In this document: positions 42,656 to 50,670 of the stretch, piece after piece
How the letters are laid out: each line of letters begins with the position of its first letter
Position numbering within the stretch: position 1 is the first letter of the stretch
Source of the DNA: Sphingomonas_Q fennica_A
GTDB lineage: Bacteria > Pseudomonadota > Alphaproteobacteria > Sphingomonadales > Sphingomonadaceae
Direction: 5' to 3'
NCBI GenBank assembly: GCA_036946415.1
Contig: JAQIJD010000005.1
Coordinates: 124,001 to 188,000 of the forward strand
DNA: 64,000 nucleotides
The notes under the pieces: generated by a model
What the model saw: only the letters and a program-made list of their open reading frames with translations
Databases searched by the model: none
What the model was told of the DNA's origin: nothing
Position numbers and translations under genes: made by a program

Positions 42656-43238
42656 GGCGAAATCGACGGGTGGTTCTGGTGTCGTCATCATCAAGAAATA
42701 CGCCAATCGCCGGCTGTATAATACCGAGACGTCCAGCTACATCACGCTGGAGCATCTCGCGCAGATGACGCGCGACGGGCGCGACTTCAAGGTGGTGGAC
42801 GCCAAGTCCGACGAGGACATCACGCACAGCGTCCTCACCCAGATCATCATGGAGGAGGAGACGCGCGGCCAGACGATGCTGCCGGTCAGCTTCCTGCGCC
42901 AGCTGATCTCGCTCTACGGCGATTCCATGCAGTCGATGGTGCCGCAATATCTGGAAGCGTCGATGGACGCGTTCCGGCGCAACCAGTCGCAATTCCGGCA
43001 GGCGATGGAGGGCGCGTTCGCGGGCGGACCGTTCGCGGAGATCGCCAAGCGCAACATGGACATGATGGAAGCCGCCGCCACCGCCTTCAAGGCGCAGACC
43101 GCCGCCGGCATGGCCGCGCCCGCCACGCCGCCCGCGCCCGCCGCCGCCGCGCCGCCCGCGGGTTCGGACGGCGAGATCGCGGCGCTGAAGGCGCAGCTGG
43201 CCGGGCTGAAGGAACAGATCGACCGGCTCAACAAGTAG
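42654..43238 (+). CDS. phaR: Polyhydroxyalkanoate synthesis repressor PhaR
   Basis: This 194-residue regulator binds PHA granules and DNA and represses phasin and PHA genes when no polymer is present. The N-terminal PHB/PHA accumulation regulator domain is clear: VIIKKYANRRLYNTETSSYI and LEHLAQMTRDGRDFKVVDAK, then DITHSVLTQIIMEEETRGQT. A middle helical domain (FLRQLISLYGDSMQSMVPQY) follows, with an Ala/Pro-rich linker and a short C-terminal coiled coil (EIAALKAQLAGLKEQIDRLN). Its ATG overlaps the start codon of the divergent PhaC-like gene, so each promoter must lie within the neighbouring coding sequence. Confidence 0.95.
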   Translation: MAKSTGGSGVVIIKKYANRRLYNTETSSYITLEHLAQMTRDGRDFKVVDAKSDEDITHSVLTQIIMEEETRGQTMLPVSFLRQLISLYGDSMQSMVPQYLEASMDAFRRNQSQFRQAMEGAFAGGPFAEIAKRNMDMMEAAATAFKAQTAAGMAAPATPPAPAAAAPPAGSDGEIAALKAQLAGLKEQIDRLNK

Positions 43239-43284
43239 GCCCATGTTCTTCGCATCGCCGCCGGGGCGGTGCTAAGGGCGGCGG

Positions 43285-45345
43285 ATGGGCCATCGCTTCT
43301 TCTCGCACCATGCGCAGGGCTTCGTCCGCTGCGCCGCCGCAACGCCGCCCGGCACCGCCGGCGATCCCGCCGTCAACCTCGCCCAGATTCTGGCGCTGGC
43401 GGCCGAGGCGGATGCGGCGGCGGTCGATCTGGTCGTCTTTCCCGAACTCTGCCTTTCCTCCTACGCGATCGACGATCTGCATTTGCAGGATGCGCTGCTC
43501 GATGCGGTCGAGGCCGGCGTGGCGCGGCTGGTGGCGGACAGTGCCGCGCTTCGCCCGCTGCTGCTGGTGGGCGCACCGCTCCGCCGCAACGGCCGGCTCT
43601 ACAATTGCGCGCTGGCGATCCACCGCGGCCGCTTGCTGGGGGTGGTGCCCAAGAGCTTCCTGCCCAATTACCGCGAATATTATGAGAAGCGCTGGTTCGC
43701 GCCCGGCGCGGGGCTGACGGGGCTGGAGATCGCGGTCGCCGGCCATGCCGCGCCGTTCGGCACCGACCTGCTGTTCGCGGCGGACGATCTCGCCGACTTC
43801 ATCGTCCATGCCGAGGTGTGCGAGGATTATTGGGCGCCGATCCCGCCCTCCTCGACCGGGGCGCTGGCGGGGGCGACGATCCTCTGCAACCTCTCCGCGT
43901 CAAACATCGTCGTCGGCAAGGCGCGCCACCGGCTGGCGCTGAGCGCGGCGCAATCGATGCGCGCCGCCGCCGCCTACGTCTATTCCGCCGCCGGCGCCGG
44001 CGAGAGCAGCACCGACATGGCGTGGGACGGGCAGGGCACGATCCACGAATTGGGCGAACTGATCGCGGAGAGCGAGCGCTTCTCGACCGAACCGCAACTG
44101 ACCGTCGCCGATGTCGATGTCGCGCGGCTGCGGCAGGAGCGGATGCGCACCGGCACCTTCAACGACGCCGCCGTCGCTGCCGGCCACCCCGAGCGCGCCT
44201 TCCGCCGCATCGCCTTCGCCCACGCCCCCGATTTCGCCGATGCCGGGCTGACCCGCGCGATCCGCCGCTTTCCCTTCGTTCCCGACGATCCGGCGCGGCT
44301 GGACGAGGATTGCTACGAGGCGTTCGGCATCCAGGTGGCGGCGCTCGCCAAGCGGATCGAGGCGTCGGGCGCGAAGCGGCTGGTGGTGGGCATCTCCGGC
44401 GGGCTGGATTCGACGCACGCGCTGATCGTCGCCGCCAAGGCGTTCGACCGGCTGGGACGACCGCGCACCGACATCCTCGGCTTCACCATGCCGGGCTTCG
44501 CGACGGGCAAGGAGACGAAGGGCAATGCGTGGGCGCTGATGCGCGCGCTGGGCGTGACCGGTGCCGAGATCGACATCCGCCCCGCCGCCGGACGGATGCT
44601 GGCGGACATGGGCCACCCCTTCGCCGCGGGCGAGCCGCTCTACGACGTGACGTTCGAGAATGTGCAGGCGGGCTTGCGCACCGACTATCTGTTCCGCCTC
44701 GCCAACCAGCGCGAGGGGCTGGTGCTGGGCACCGGCGACCTGTCCGAACTGGCGCTCGGCTGGTGCACCTATGGCGTCGGCGACCAGATGAGCCATTATG
44801 CCGTCAACGCCGGCGTGCCCAAGACGCTGATCCAATATCTGATCCGCTGGGCGGTGCGCACCGACCAGTTCAACGCGGAGACGGACAATATCCTGCTGGC
44901 GATCGTCGGCATGGAGATCTCGCCCGAGCTGGTGCCGGCGGACGCAGAGGGGCGGATGCAGAGCACGGAGGGGCGGATCGGCCCCTATGCGCTGCACGAT
45001 TTCTTCCTCCATTACATCGTCCGCCACGGCCTCGCGCCGTCGAAGGTCGCCTTCCTCGCTTTCCATGCGTGGGGGGATGCGGCGGCGGGGCGCTGGCCGG
45101 CGGGCGTGCCGGAGGAGGCGCGGATCGCCTACGACCTGCCGACGATCGCCAAATGGTTGCGCGCCTTCCTGTGGCGCTTCTTCCAGACGAGCCAGTTCAA
45201 GCGATCGGCGCTGCCCAACGGCCCGAAGGTCTCGGCCGGCGGTGCCCTTTCCCCGCGCGGCGACTGGCGGGCGCCGTCCGACGGGCGGGCGGCGGCGTGG
45301 CTGGCCGAGCTGGAGGCGGGGCTGGACGGGCTGTTGCCCGAATGA
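43285..45345 (+). CDS. nadE: Glutamine-dependent NAD+ synthetase
   Basis: This two-domain enzyme of 686 residues makes NAD from deamido-NAD with ATP and glutamine. The N-terminal nitrilase-type glutaminase has the Glu-Lys-Cys triad in VFPELCLSSYA, VVPKSFLPNYREYYEKRWF and VHAEVCEDYWAP. The C-terminal synthetase has the PP-loop VVGISGGLDSTHALIVAAKA and TGDLSELALGWCTYGVGDQM. The length is that of the long actinobacterial/alphaproteobacterial form. The ATG at 43285 begins MGHRFFSHHAQGFVRCAAAT. It overlaps the amine oxidase gene by ATGA. Confidence 0.97.
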   Translation: MGHRFFSHHAQGFVRCAAATPPGTAGDPAVNLAQILALAAEADAAAVDLVVFPELCLSSYAIDDLHLQDALLDAVEAGVARLVADSAALRPLLLVGAPLRRNGRLYNCALAIHRGRLLGVVPKSFLPNYREYYEKRWFAPGAGLTGLEIAVAGHAAPFGTDLLFAADDLADFIVHAEVCEDYWAPIPPSSTGALAGATILCNLSASNIVVGKARHRLALSAAQSMRAAAAYVYSAAGAGESSTDMAWDGQGTIHELGELIAESERFSTEPQLTVADVDVARLRQERMRTGTFNDAAVAAGHPERAFRRIAFAHAPDFADAGLTRAIRRFPFVPDDPARLDEDCYEAFGIQVAALAKRIEASGAKRLVVGISGGLDSTHALIVAAKAFDRLGRPRTDILGFTMPGFATGKETKGNAWALMRALGVTGAEIDIRPAAGRMLADMGHPFAAGEPLYDVTFENVQAGLRTDYLFRLANQREGLVLGTGDLSELALGWCTYGVGDQMSHYAVNAGVPKTLIQYLIRWAVRTDQFNAETDNILLAIVGMEISPELVPADAEGRMQSTEGRIGPYALHDFFLHYIVRHGLAPSKVAFLAFHAWGDAAAGRWPAGVPEEARIAYDLPTIAKWLRAFLWRFFQTSQFKRSALPNGPKVSAGGALSPRGDWRAPSDGRAAAWLAELEAGLDGLLPE

Positions 45346-46574
45346 TCGACGTGGCGATCGTCGGCGGCGGCGCGGCGGGCATCGCCGCCGCGCGGACGCT
45401 CCACGCCGCGGGCCGGACGGTGCGGATCGTCGAGGCGGGGCCGCGCCTCGGCGGGCGGGCGCATACGGCGATGGTCGCCGGCATGCCGCTCGATCTCGGT
45501 TGCGGCTGGCTCCATTCGGCGACGCGCAATCCGTGGGTCGGGATCGCGGAGGCGGCGGGCATCGCGGTCGATCGCACGCCCACTGCCTGGGGGCGGCAAT
45601 GGCGCGACCTCGGCTTCTCCCCGGCCGAGCGGGCGGAAGCGGCGGCGGCCTACGATGCCTTCGATGCACGGCTGCGCACGAGCGTGCCGTCCGATCGCGC
45701 CGTCGATGCGCTGGCACCGGGCGGGCGCTGGAATGCGTGGCTGGAGGCGTTGTCCGGCTATATCAACGGCGTCGAGCTGGCGGCGCTGTCGGTTCAGGAT
45801 TATCTCGCCTATGACGATGCCGCGATCGATGCCGACTGGCGGTTGCCGGGCGGCTATGGCGCGCTCGTCGCCGGGGCGGCGGCCGGGCTGGCGGTGACGC
45901 TCGATACGCCGGTGACGGCCATCCGCCTCGACGGACGCGGCGTGCGGCTGGAAACGCCGCGCGGGGCGATCGAAGCGGCCGCGGCGATCGTCACCGTCTC
46001 GACCGAGGTGGTGGCGCGCGGGGCTTGCCGCCTGCCGCCGGACCATGATGCGATCGCCCAGGCCGCGGCCGATCTGCCGCTGGGCCTCGCCGACAAATTG
46101 TTCCTGGGTGTCGAGGGGGCCGACGATCTGGATGCCGACAGCCACCTGATCGGCGATCCGCACCGCGCGACGACCGGCAGCTATTATCTCCGCCCGTTCG
46201 GTCGCCCCGTGATCGAATGTTTCTTCGGCGGGGCGGGCGCGCGGGCACTGGAACGCGCCGGCCCCGCGGCAACTGCCGCCTTCGCGATCGACCAGCTCGC
46301 CGCCCTGCTCGGCAGCGACTGGCGCCGCCGCCTGACGCCGATCGCCGCCTCCGCCTGGGGGCGCGATCCGCTGTTCGGCGGCTCCTACAGCCATGCCCGC
46401 CCCGGCCGCAGGGCGGCGCGGGCGGTGCTGGCGACCCCTATCGACCCCCGCCTGCACTTCGCCGGCGAGGCCTGTTCGTCCACCGACTTCTCCACCGCGC
46501 ACGGCGCCTTTGCGACCGGCGTGGCGGCGGCACGGGCGGTGCTGGCGGACACGCCGCGTCTCGATCTCAGGTAG
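45342..46574 (+). CDS. FAD-dependent amine oxidase-like protein
   Basis: This 410-residue flavoprotein has the N-terminal dinucleotide fold VAIVGGGAAGIAAARTLHAA with the GG doublet LGGRAHT, and the C-terminal FAD motif LHFAGEACSSTDFSTAHGAF. In between is a substrate domain (GCGWLHSATRNPWVGIAEAA). It belongs to the flavin monoamine oxidase superfamily; the substrate is unknown. Its ATG overlaps the nadE stop by 4 nt, so the two are co-translated, although a functional link is not obvious. The convergent cupin gene ends 1 nt downstream. Confidence 0.9.
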   Translation: MIDVAIVGGGAAGIAAARTLHAAGRTVRIVEAGPRLGGRAHTAMVAGMPLDLGCGWLHSATRNPWVGIAEAAGIAVDRTPTAWGRQWRDLGFSPAERAEAAAAYDAFDARLRTSVPSDRAVDALAPGGRWNAWLEALSGYINGVELAALSVQDYLAYDDAAIDADWRLPGGYGALVAGAAAGLAVTLDTPVTAIRLDGRGVRLETPRGAIEAAAAIVTVSTEVVARGACRLPPDHDAIAQAAADLPLGLADKLFLGVEGADDLDADSHLIGDPHRATTGSYYLRPFGRPVIECFFGGAGARALERAGPAATAAFAIDQLAALLGSDWRRRLTPIAASAWGRDPLFGGSYSHARPGRRAARAVLATPIDPRLHFAGEACSSTDFSTAHGAFATGVAAARAVLADTPRLDLR

Positions 46575-46575
46575 G

Positions 46576-47022
46576 TCAGGCCAACGACGGATCCACGAAG
46601 CGTATGCCATGCAGCCGGCATGCCGCCACCAACATCGCGGCCTGCTCGGCCGTCGGTTCGGTTTGCGGCGGAAGGCCGGCGCTTTCCGGTGGGCGGCCGA
46701 GGCTGCGGACCATGGCTTCGAACCGACCGGTGGTGATCGTCAGGAAACGCGCTTCAGGGGACAGGACGCGAAATGCATGCACCGTTCCGGCGGGCACGCG
46801 CACCGCGTTTCCGGGCATCAGCCGGCGGGTCTCGTCCGCTATCCGCAATTCCACTTCGCCGTCCTGCATGTAGAAATGTTCGTCTTCCTCGTCGTGAATA
46901 TGCAGGGGCACGCCGAAACCCTGCGCCATCCGATGCTCGATCAGCGACACGCCGCCCGGTCCTCCCTCCTGCGAGAGGAGGATGGAGAGGCGGGCGGTAG
47001 TGAACCAGATGTCTTCAGGCAT
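46576..47022 (-). CDS. Cupin domain-containing protein
   Basis: This small single cupin of 148 residues has metal-binding motif 1 in GFGVPLHIHDEEDEHFYMQD and motif 2 in VRVPAGTVHAFRVLSPEARF. Such proteins bind a divalent metal and act as dioxygenases, isomerases or sensors; the substrate is unknown. The longer reading frame extends into the divergent lysR gene, so MPEDIWFTTARL (ATG at 47022), preceded by AAGGGA, is chosen. It is divergent from a LysR regulator across 85 nt, which makes regulation by that protein plausible. Confidence 0.88.
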   Translation of the reverse strand: MPEDIWFTTARLSILLSQEGGPGGVSLIEHRMAQGFGVPLHIHDEEDEHFYMQDGEVELRIADETRRLMPGNAVRVPAGTVHAFRVLSPEARFLTITTGRFEAMVRSLGRPPESAGLPPQTEPTAEQAAMLVAACRLHGIRFVDPSLA

Positions 47023-47107
47023 GATAGGATCGTCCCTTGCTGTCGAGGACCGGGCTACCGCCGTTCGCCCAGCTCGATAAGATCGGCGATATGGCAACAG
47101 CGGGCGG

Positions 47108-48025
47108 ATGAATGGCATGAAGACGGTCGATCCGATGGCGGGGATCGCTGCATTTCTCCGCGTGGCGGAGCGGGCGAGCTTCTCGATGGCGGCCGACGAT
47201 CTCGGCGTCGCACGGGCGACGATCGGAATGCAGGTGCGCATGCTCGAACGTCGGCTCGGCGTTCGCCTGCTGCATCGCTCGACCCGCGCCGTATCGCTGA
47301 CGGAGGCGGGGGCGGCCTATCGCGATGCGATCGCACATCTGCCGGCGCAGGTTCGCGAGGCCGAACGGGCCGCGGCGTCTTTCCAGACCGAAGCCGTCGG
47401 CCGCATTCGCATAGCGGCGCCGCCCGATCTGGGCCCAGCCCATATCGCGCCTGTCCTCGTCCGATATATGGCCGATCACCCCGCCGTATCGATCGAACTG
47501 ACGCTTTCTACGGACACGACGGACCTCGTGGGCGAGGGCTACGACCTGGCTATACGGGGTGCGCTGACCGTCGAGCCGACGCTCGTGACGCGGCAGATCG
47601 GCAGGTCACCGATCGTCGCCTGCGCCGCACCGGCCTATCTCGATCGCCATGGATCGCCGCAGACGCCATATGATCTCCAGAACCATGCCTGCCTGCATTT
47701 TGCGGGCCTGCGTTGGGGACGCGCGTGGCTGTTCCAGCGGGCCGGGGAAGTGGCGAGGGTAGCGATCGTGCCGCGGCTGGAATGCAACGACGGGCCAACC
47801 CTTCTTGCCGCCGCCGTAGACGGCGCGGGGATCGCGCTCGAACCGATGTTCGTCGTGGGGCCGGCAATCCGCGCAGGGCGCTTGATACCGGTCCTGACCG
47901 ACTGGGCTTTGCCCGAAATACCGATACACGCCGTCTATCCGGCCAATCGCCATATCGCCGGCAAGGTTCGCACGCTGGTCGATCGGCTGGCCAGTGCCTT
48001 CGCGGCCGCCGCCGACCTAAGCTAG
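47108..48025 (+). CDS. LysR family transcriptional regulator (divergent from cupin)
   Basis: This 305-residue regulator has an N-terminal helix-turn-helix (RASFSMAADDLGVARATIGM, QVRMLERRLGVRLLHRSTRA) and a C-terminal effector-binding domain (GRIRIAAPPDLGPAHIAPVL, DLAIRGALTVEPTLVTRQIG). It is of the same broad class as the LysR near glcG but clearly distinct in sequence. It is divergent from the cupin gene and most likely controls it. Two possible starts (MNGMKTVD, or four residues later) cannot be separated. Confidence 0.93.
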   Translation: MNGMKTVDPMAGIAAFLRVAERASFSMAADDLGVARATIGMQVRMLERRLGVRLLHRSTRAVSLTEAGAAYRDAIAHLPAQVREAERAAASFQTEAVGRIRIAAPPDLGPAHIAPVLVRYMADHPAVSIELTLSTDTTDLVGEGYDLAIRGALTVEPTLVTRQIGRSPIVACAAPAYLDRHGSPQTPYDLQNHACLHFAGLRWGRAWLFQRAGEVARVAIVPRLECNDGPTLLAAAVDGAGIALEPMFVVGPAIRAGRLIPVLTDWALPEIPIHAVYPANRHIAGKVRTLVDRLASAFAAAADLS

Positions 48026-48082
48026 ACGATCGCGCGAACCTCCGAGGAGGGCGCGCCGCGGCAGCCCGCAGATCGGGGCGGC

Positions 48083-48574
48083 CTAACCCCGCTGCGCCCC
48101 CAGCCCGCCGACGCGCGGGCGCTCGTCCGCCGGGATCAGGCCTTCGAGCACGGCCCAGAAACCGCCGACTGCGCCGTGGCCCGCCTCGGCATAGGCCGCC
48201 GACAGGCGTTCGCGCAGCGCCTCGAACAATTCCGCCTCGAAGCGGGCGCCGGTCTCGGTGAGCCGCAGCAGGCGCTGGCGGCGATCCTCGCGGCCGGTGC
48301 GCGTCTCGATCAGGCCGCGCGCGGTCAGCTCGTTCAGGACGCGGCCGAGCGACTGTTTGGTGATCCCGAGCAGACGCAGCAGCTCGCTCACCATCATGTC
48401 CGGCCGGCGCGCGACGAAATAGAGCGCACGGTGATGCGCCCGGCCCAGGCCCATGCGCGCCAGCCCTTCGTCTATCCCCCGATAGAGGTGGGAATAGCCG
48501 AAGTAGAGCAGCTCGACACCGCGGCGGATTTCATGTTCGCGCAGGAACAGCGGAGAAGTTGACGGGACAGCCAT
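48083..48574 (-). CDS. MarR family transcriptional regulator
   Basis: This 163-residue winged-helix regulator has the family pattern: a helical dimer region (LLYFGYSHLYRGIDEGLARM), GLGRAHHRALYFVARRPDMM, the recognition region LLRLLGITKQSLGRVLNELT and a wing with GREDRRQRLLRLTETG. MarR proteins usually bind a small ligand and repress divergent genes. It is divergent from the branched-chain aminotransferase gene, with a near-palindrome between them, so it may regulate that gene. The ATG at 48574 is preferred; two ATGs further upstream lie inside the divergent region. Confidence 0.9.
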   Translation of the reverse strand: MAVPSTSPLFLREHEIRRGVELLYFGYSHLYRGIDEGLARMGLGRAHHRALYFVARRPDMMVSELLRLLGITKQSLGRVLNELTARGLIETRTGREDRRQRLLRLTETGARFEAELFEALRERLSAAYAEAGHGAVGGFWAVLEGLIPADERPRVGGLGAQRG

Positions 48575-48630
48575 ATTGACCCAATTTGGCATCGCGCCTA
48601 GGCTGGCGCAACCCTTGAACCTGGCTATCA

Positions 48631-48644
48631 TCGTGAATTCGCGA
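48631..48644. promoter_or_regulatory. Near-palindrome in the marR/BCAT intergenic region
   Basis: TCGTGAATTCGCGA is self-complementary except for one mismatched pair, centred on GAATTC. It lies about 60 nt upstream of marR and about 30 nt upstream of the aminotransferase start, a suitable place for a MarR-type operator. Visual call. Confidence 0.3.
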
Positions 48645-48671
48645 CGATTTGCCAATATACGAGATCAACCC

Positions 48672-49766
48672 ATGACGGCCGCCCCGACCATCCGTTTCGC
48701 CCGCGATCCGCATCCCGCCCCGATTCCCGTCGACGAGCGGGCGGCGATGCTGGTCGATCCGGGTTTCGGCCGGGTGTTCACCGACCATATGGTGGTGGCG
48801 CGCTATCGCGAAGGCGAAGGGTGGTACGACGCCCGCGTCACCGCCCGCGTGCCGTTCCAGCTCGATCCCGCCTGCGCCGTCCTCCATTATGCGCAGGAGA
48901 TTTTCGAAGGGATGAAGGCGTATCGCACCGCGGCCGGCGGTGCAGCGCTGTTCCGGCCCGAGGCGAATGCCGCGCGCTTCCGCACGTCGGCGGCGCGGAT
49001 GGCGATGGCCGACGTGCCGGAGGAGCTGTTCCTCGACGCGGTGGCCGCGCTGGTGGAGGTGGATCGCGACTGGATACCCGACGGGGAGGGCGGCAGCCTC
49101 TACCTCCGCCCGTTCATGTTCGCCAGCGAGACGTTCCTGGGCGTCCGCCCAGCGCACGAATATGTCTTCGCCGTCATCGCTTCGTCGGTCGGCGCCTATT
49201 TCAAGGCCGGGGCGGGGGCGATCTCGCTGTGGGTGACGGAGGATTATTCGCGCGCCGCGCGCGGCGGCACCGGGGCGGCGAAGTGCGGCGGCAATTATGC
49301 CGGCAGCCTCGTCGCGCAGGCCGAGGCGATCGCGCACGATTGCGATCAGGTCGTCTTCCTCGATGCCGCGGAAGGAAAGTGGGTCGAGGAACTGGGCGGC
49401 ATGAACATCTTCTTCGTGCTCGACGACGGATCGCTCGTCACCCCGCCGCTCGGCACGATCCTGCCCGGCATCACCCGCGATTCGCTCATCACGCTCGCCC
49501 GCGGGCGCGGGTTGACGGTGCGCGAGCAGCCCTATTCGCTGGCGGACTGGCGCGCCGATGCGGCGAGCGGCCGGCTGGTCGAGGCCTTCGCCTGCGGCAC
49601 CGCGGCGGTGGTGACGCCGATCGGCCAGGTGAAGAGCGCGAGCGGCGACTTCACCATCGGCAGCGGCGGTCCGGGGCAATTGTCCGGATCGCTGAAGGAG
49701 CAGTTGGTGGCGATCCAGCGGGGGCAGGCGCCCGATCCGCACGATTGGGTCAAGCCGCTGTTTTGA
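48672..49766 (+). CDS. ilvE: Branched-chain amino acid aminotransferase
   Basis: This 364-residue class IV aminotransferase transfers amino groups between branched-chain keto acids and glutamate using PLP. The Lys that binds PLP lies in RGGTGAAKCGGNYAGSLVAQ. Other family blocks are FEGMKAYRTAAGGAALFRPE, SLYLRPFMFASETFLGVRPA and WVEELGGMNIFFVLDDGSLV. The length and these motifs fit the long (eukaryotic-like, class II) BCAT form common in alphaproteobacteria. MTAAPTIRF is chosen as the start. The HAD gene starts within its stop codon. Confidence 0.94.
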   Translation: MTAAPTIRFARDPHPAPIPVDERAAMLVDPGFGRVFTDHMVVARYREGEGWYDARVTARVPFQLDPACAVLHYAQEIFEGMKAYRTAAGGAALFRPEANAARFRTSAARMAMADVPEELFLDAVAALVEVDRDWIPDGEGGSLYLRPFMFASETFLGVRPAHEYVFAVIASSVGAYFKAGAGAISLWVTEDYSRAARGGTGAAKCGGNYAGSLVAQAEAIAHDCDQVVFLDAAEGKWVEELGGMNIFFVLDDGSLVTPPLGTILPGITRDSLITLARGRGLTVREQPYSLADWRADAASGRLVEAFACGTAAVVTPIGQVKSASGDFTIGSGGPGQLSGSLKEQLVAIQRGQAPDPHDWVKPLF

Positions 49767-50464
49767 CGAGGCCCGCCCCGCCGTATCCGGATGCGGTGAT
49801 CTTCGACATGGACGGGCTGCTGCTGGACAGCGAGCGGCTGTATCGCGATGCCATGCATGCGGTGCTGGCGCGCGACGGCCTGTCGCTGCCCGACGATCTG
49901 TTCGCCGCGCTGGTCGGCCGGCCGTGGGTGGCCAACCGCGCGACGCTGACCGCGCATTACGGACCGGCCTTCGATTGCGAGCGCCACCGCGCCGAATGTT
50001 TCGCGACCTACGAGACGCTGGCGGCGGCGGGCACGCCGCTGCGGCCGGGGGCGGCGGCGCTGCTGGCCTGGCTGGCGGCGGAAGGCATGCCGATGGCGGT
50101 CGCCACCTCGACCGGCACGACGCGGGCGCGCGACAAGCTCGGCCGGGCGGGCATCGTCGATCGTTTCGCGGTGATCGTCGGGGCGGACGACGTGCCCCGC
50201 CACAAGCCCGATCCCGCCCCCTATCTGCATGCCGCGGCCTTGCTCGGCGTATCGCCCGCGCGCTGCTGGGCGCTCGAGGATTCCCCCACCGGCATCCGCG
50301 CCGCGGCCGCCGCCGGCATGGCGACCTTCATGGTGCCGGACTTGATCGCACCGACGCCGGAAACCGGGCGGCTGTGCGTCGCGACGCTCGCCAGCCTCGC
50401 CGATCTGCGCCCGATCCTGACGGCCGCCGCATCGAGGCTTCCCAGCGCAGGCGCGCCCGGCTAA
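49763..50464 (+). CDS. HAD family hydrolase (phosphatase/phosphomutase type)
   Basis: This 233-residue protein has the HAD motif I VIFDMDGLLLDSERLYRDAM, motif II MAVATSTGTTRARDKLGRAG, the Lys motif VPRHKPDPAPYLHAA and motif IV in ALEDSPTGIRAAAAAGMATF. The helical cap between motifs I and II places it with beta-phosphoglucomutase and phosphatase-like enzymes; the substrate is unknown. No ATG fits: the frame begins at a TTG (49763) that overlaps the ilvE stop (TTGA), implying translational coupling. It is followed by tRNA-Gln. Confidence 0.87.
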   Translation: MTRPAPPYPDAVIFDMDGLLLDSERLYRDAMHAVLARDGLSLPDDLFAALVGRPWVANRATLTAHYGPAFDCERHRAECFATYETLAAAGTPLRPGAAALLAWLAAEGMPMAVATSTGTTRARDKLGRAGIVDRFAVIVGADDVPRHKPDPAPYLHAAALLGVSPARCWALEDSPTGIRAAAAAGMATFMVPDLIAPTPETGRLCVATLASLADLRPILTAAASRLPSAGAPG

Positions 50465-50497
50465 GAGGCGCGGCATCCGGCCCGACGCGGCCGGCGA

Positions 50498-50572
50498 TGG
50501 GGCGTCGCCAAGCGGTAAGGCACCGGTTTTTGGTACCGGCATTCGGAGGTTCGAATCCTCCCGCCCCAGCCA
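50498..50572 (+). tRNA. tRNA-Gln (anticodon UUG), CCA encoded
   Basis: The 75-nt sequence folds as a cloverleaf: acceptor stem TGGGGCG / CGCCCCA, discriminator G, then encoded CCA. The T-arm contains GGTTCGAATCC. The anticodon stem CCGGT/ACCGG encloses the loop TTTTGGT, giving anticodon TTG for CAA and CAG glutamine codons. It lies 33 nt after the HAD gene stop on the same strand. Confidence 0.97.
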
Positions 50573-50670
50573 ATTCCCTCATGTTCGAACGATTTGGCGC
50601 GACGGGCTGCCCGCCTTGTCAGGCCGGCGACCGCGGCCGATAAGCCGGGCAGGTGGAGGAGAGGGTCCGC

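Noticed and set aside
50498..50572. Idea that the tRNA-Gln next to the MFS gene suppresses its TAA stop
   Set aside because: The anticodon is UUG, which reads CAA/CAG. Reading TAA would need UUA. Nothing else supports stop reassignment, since normal genes end in TAA here (for example rpsR).
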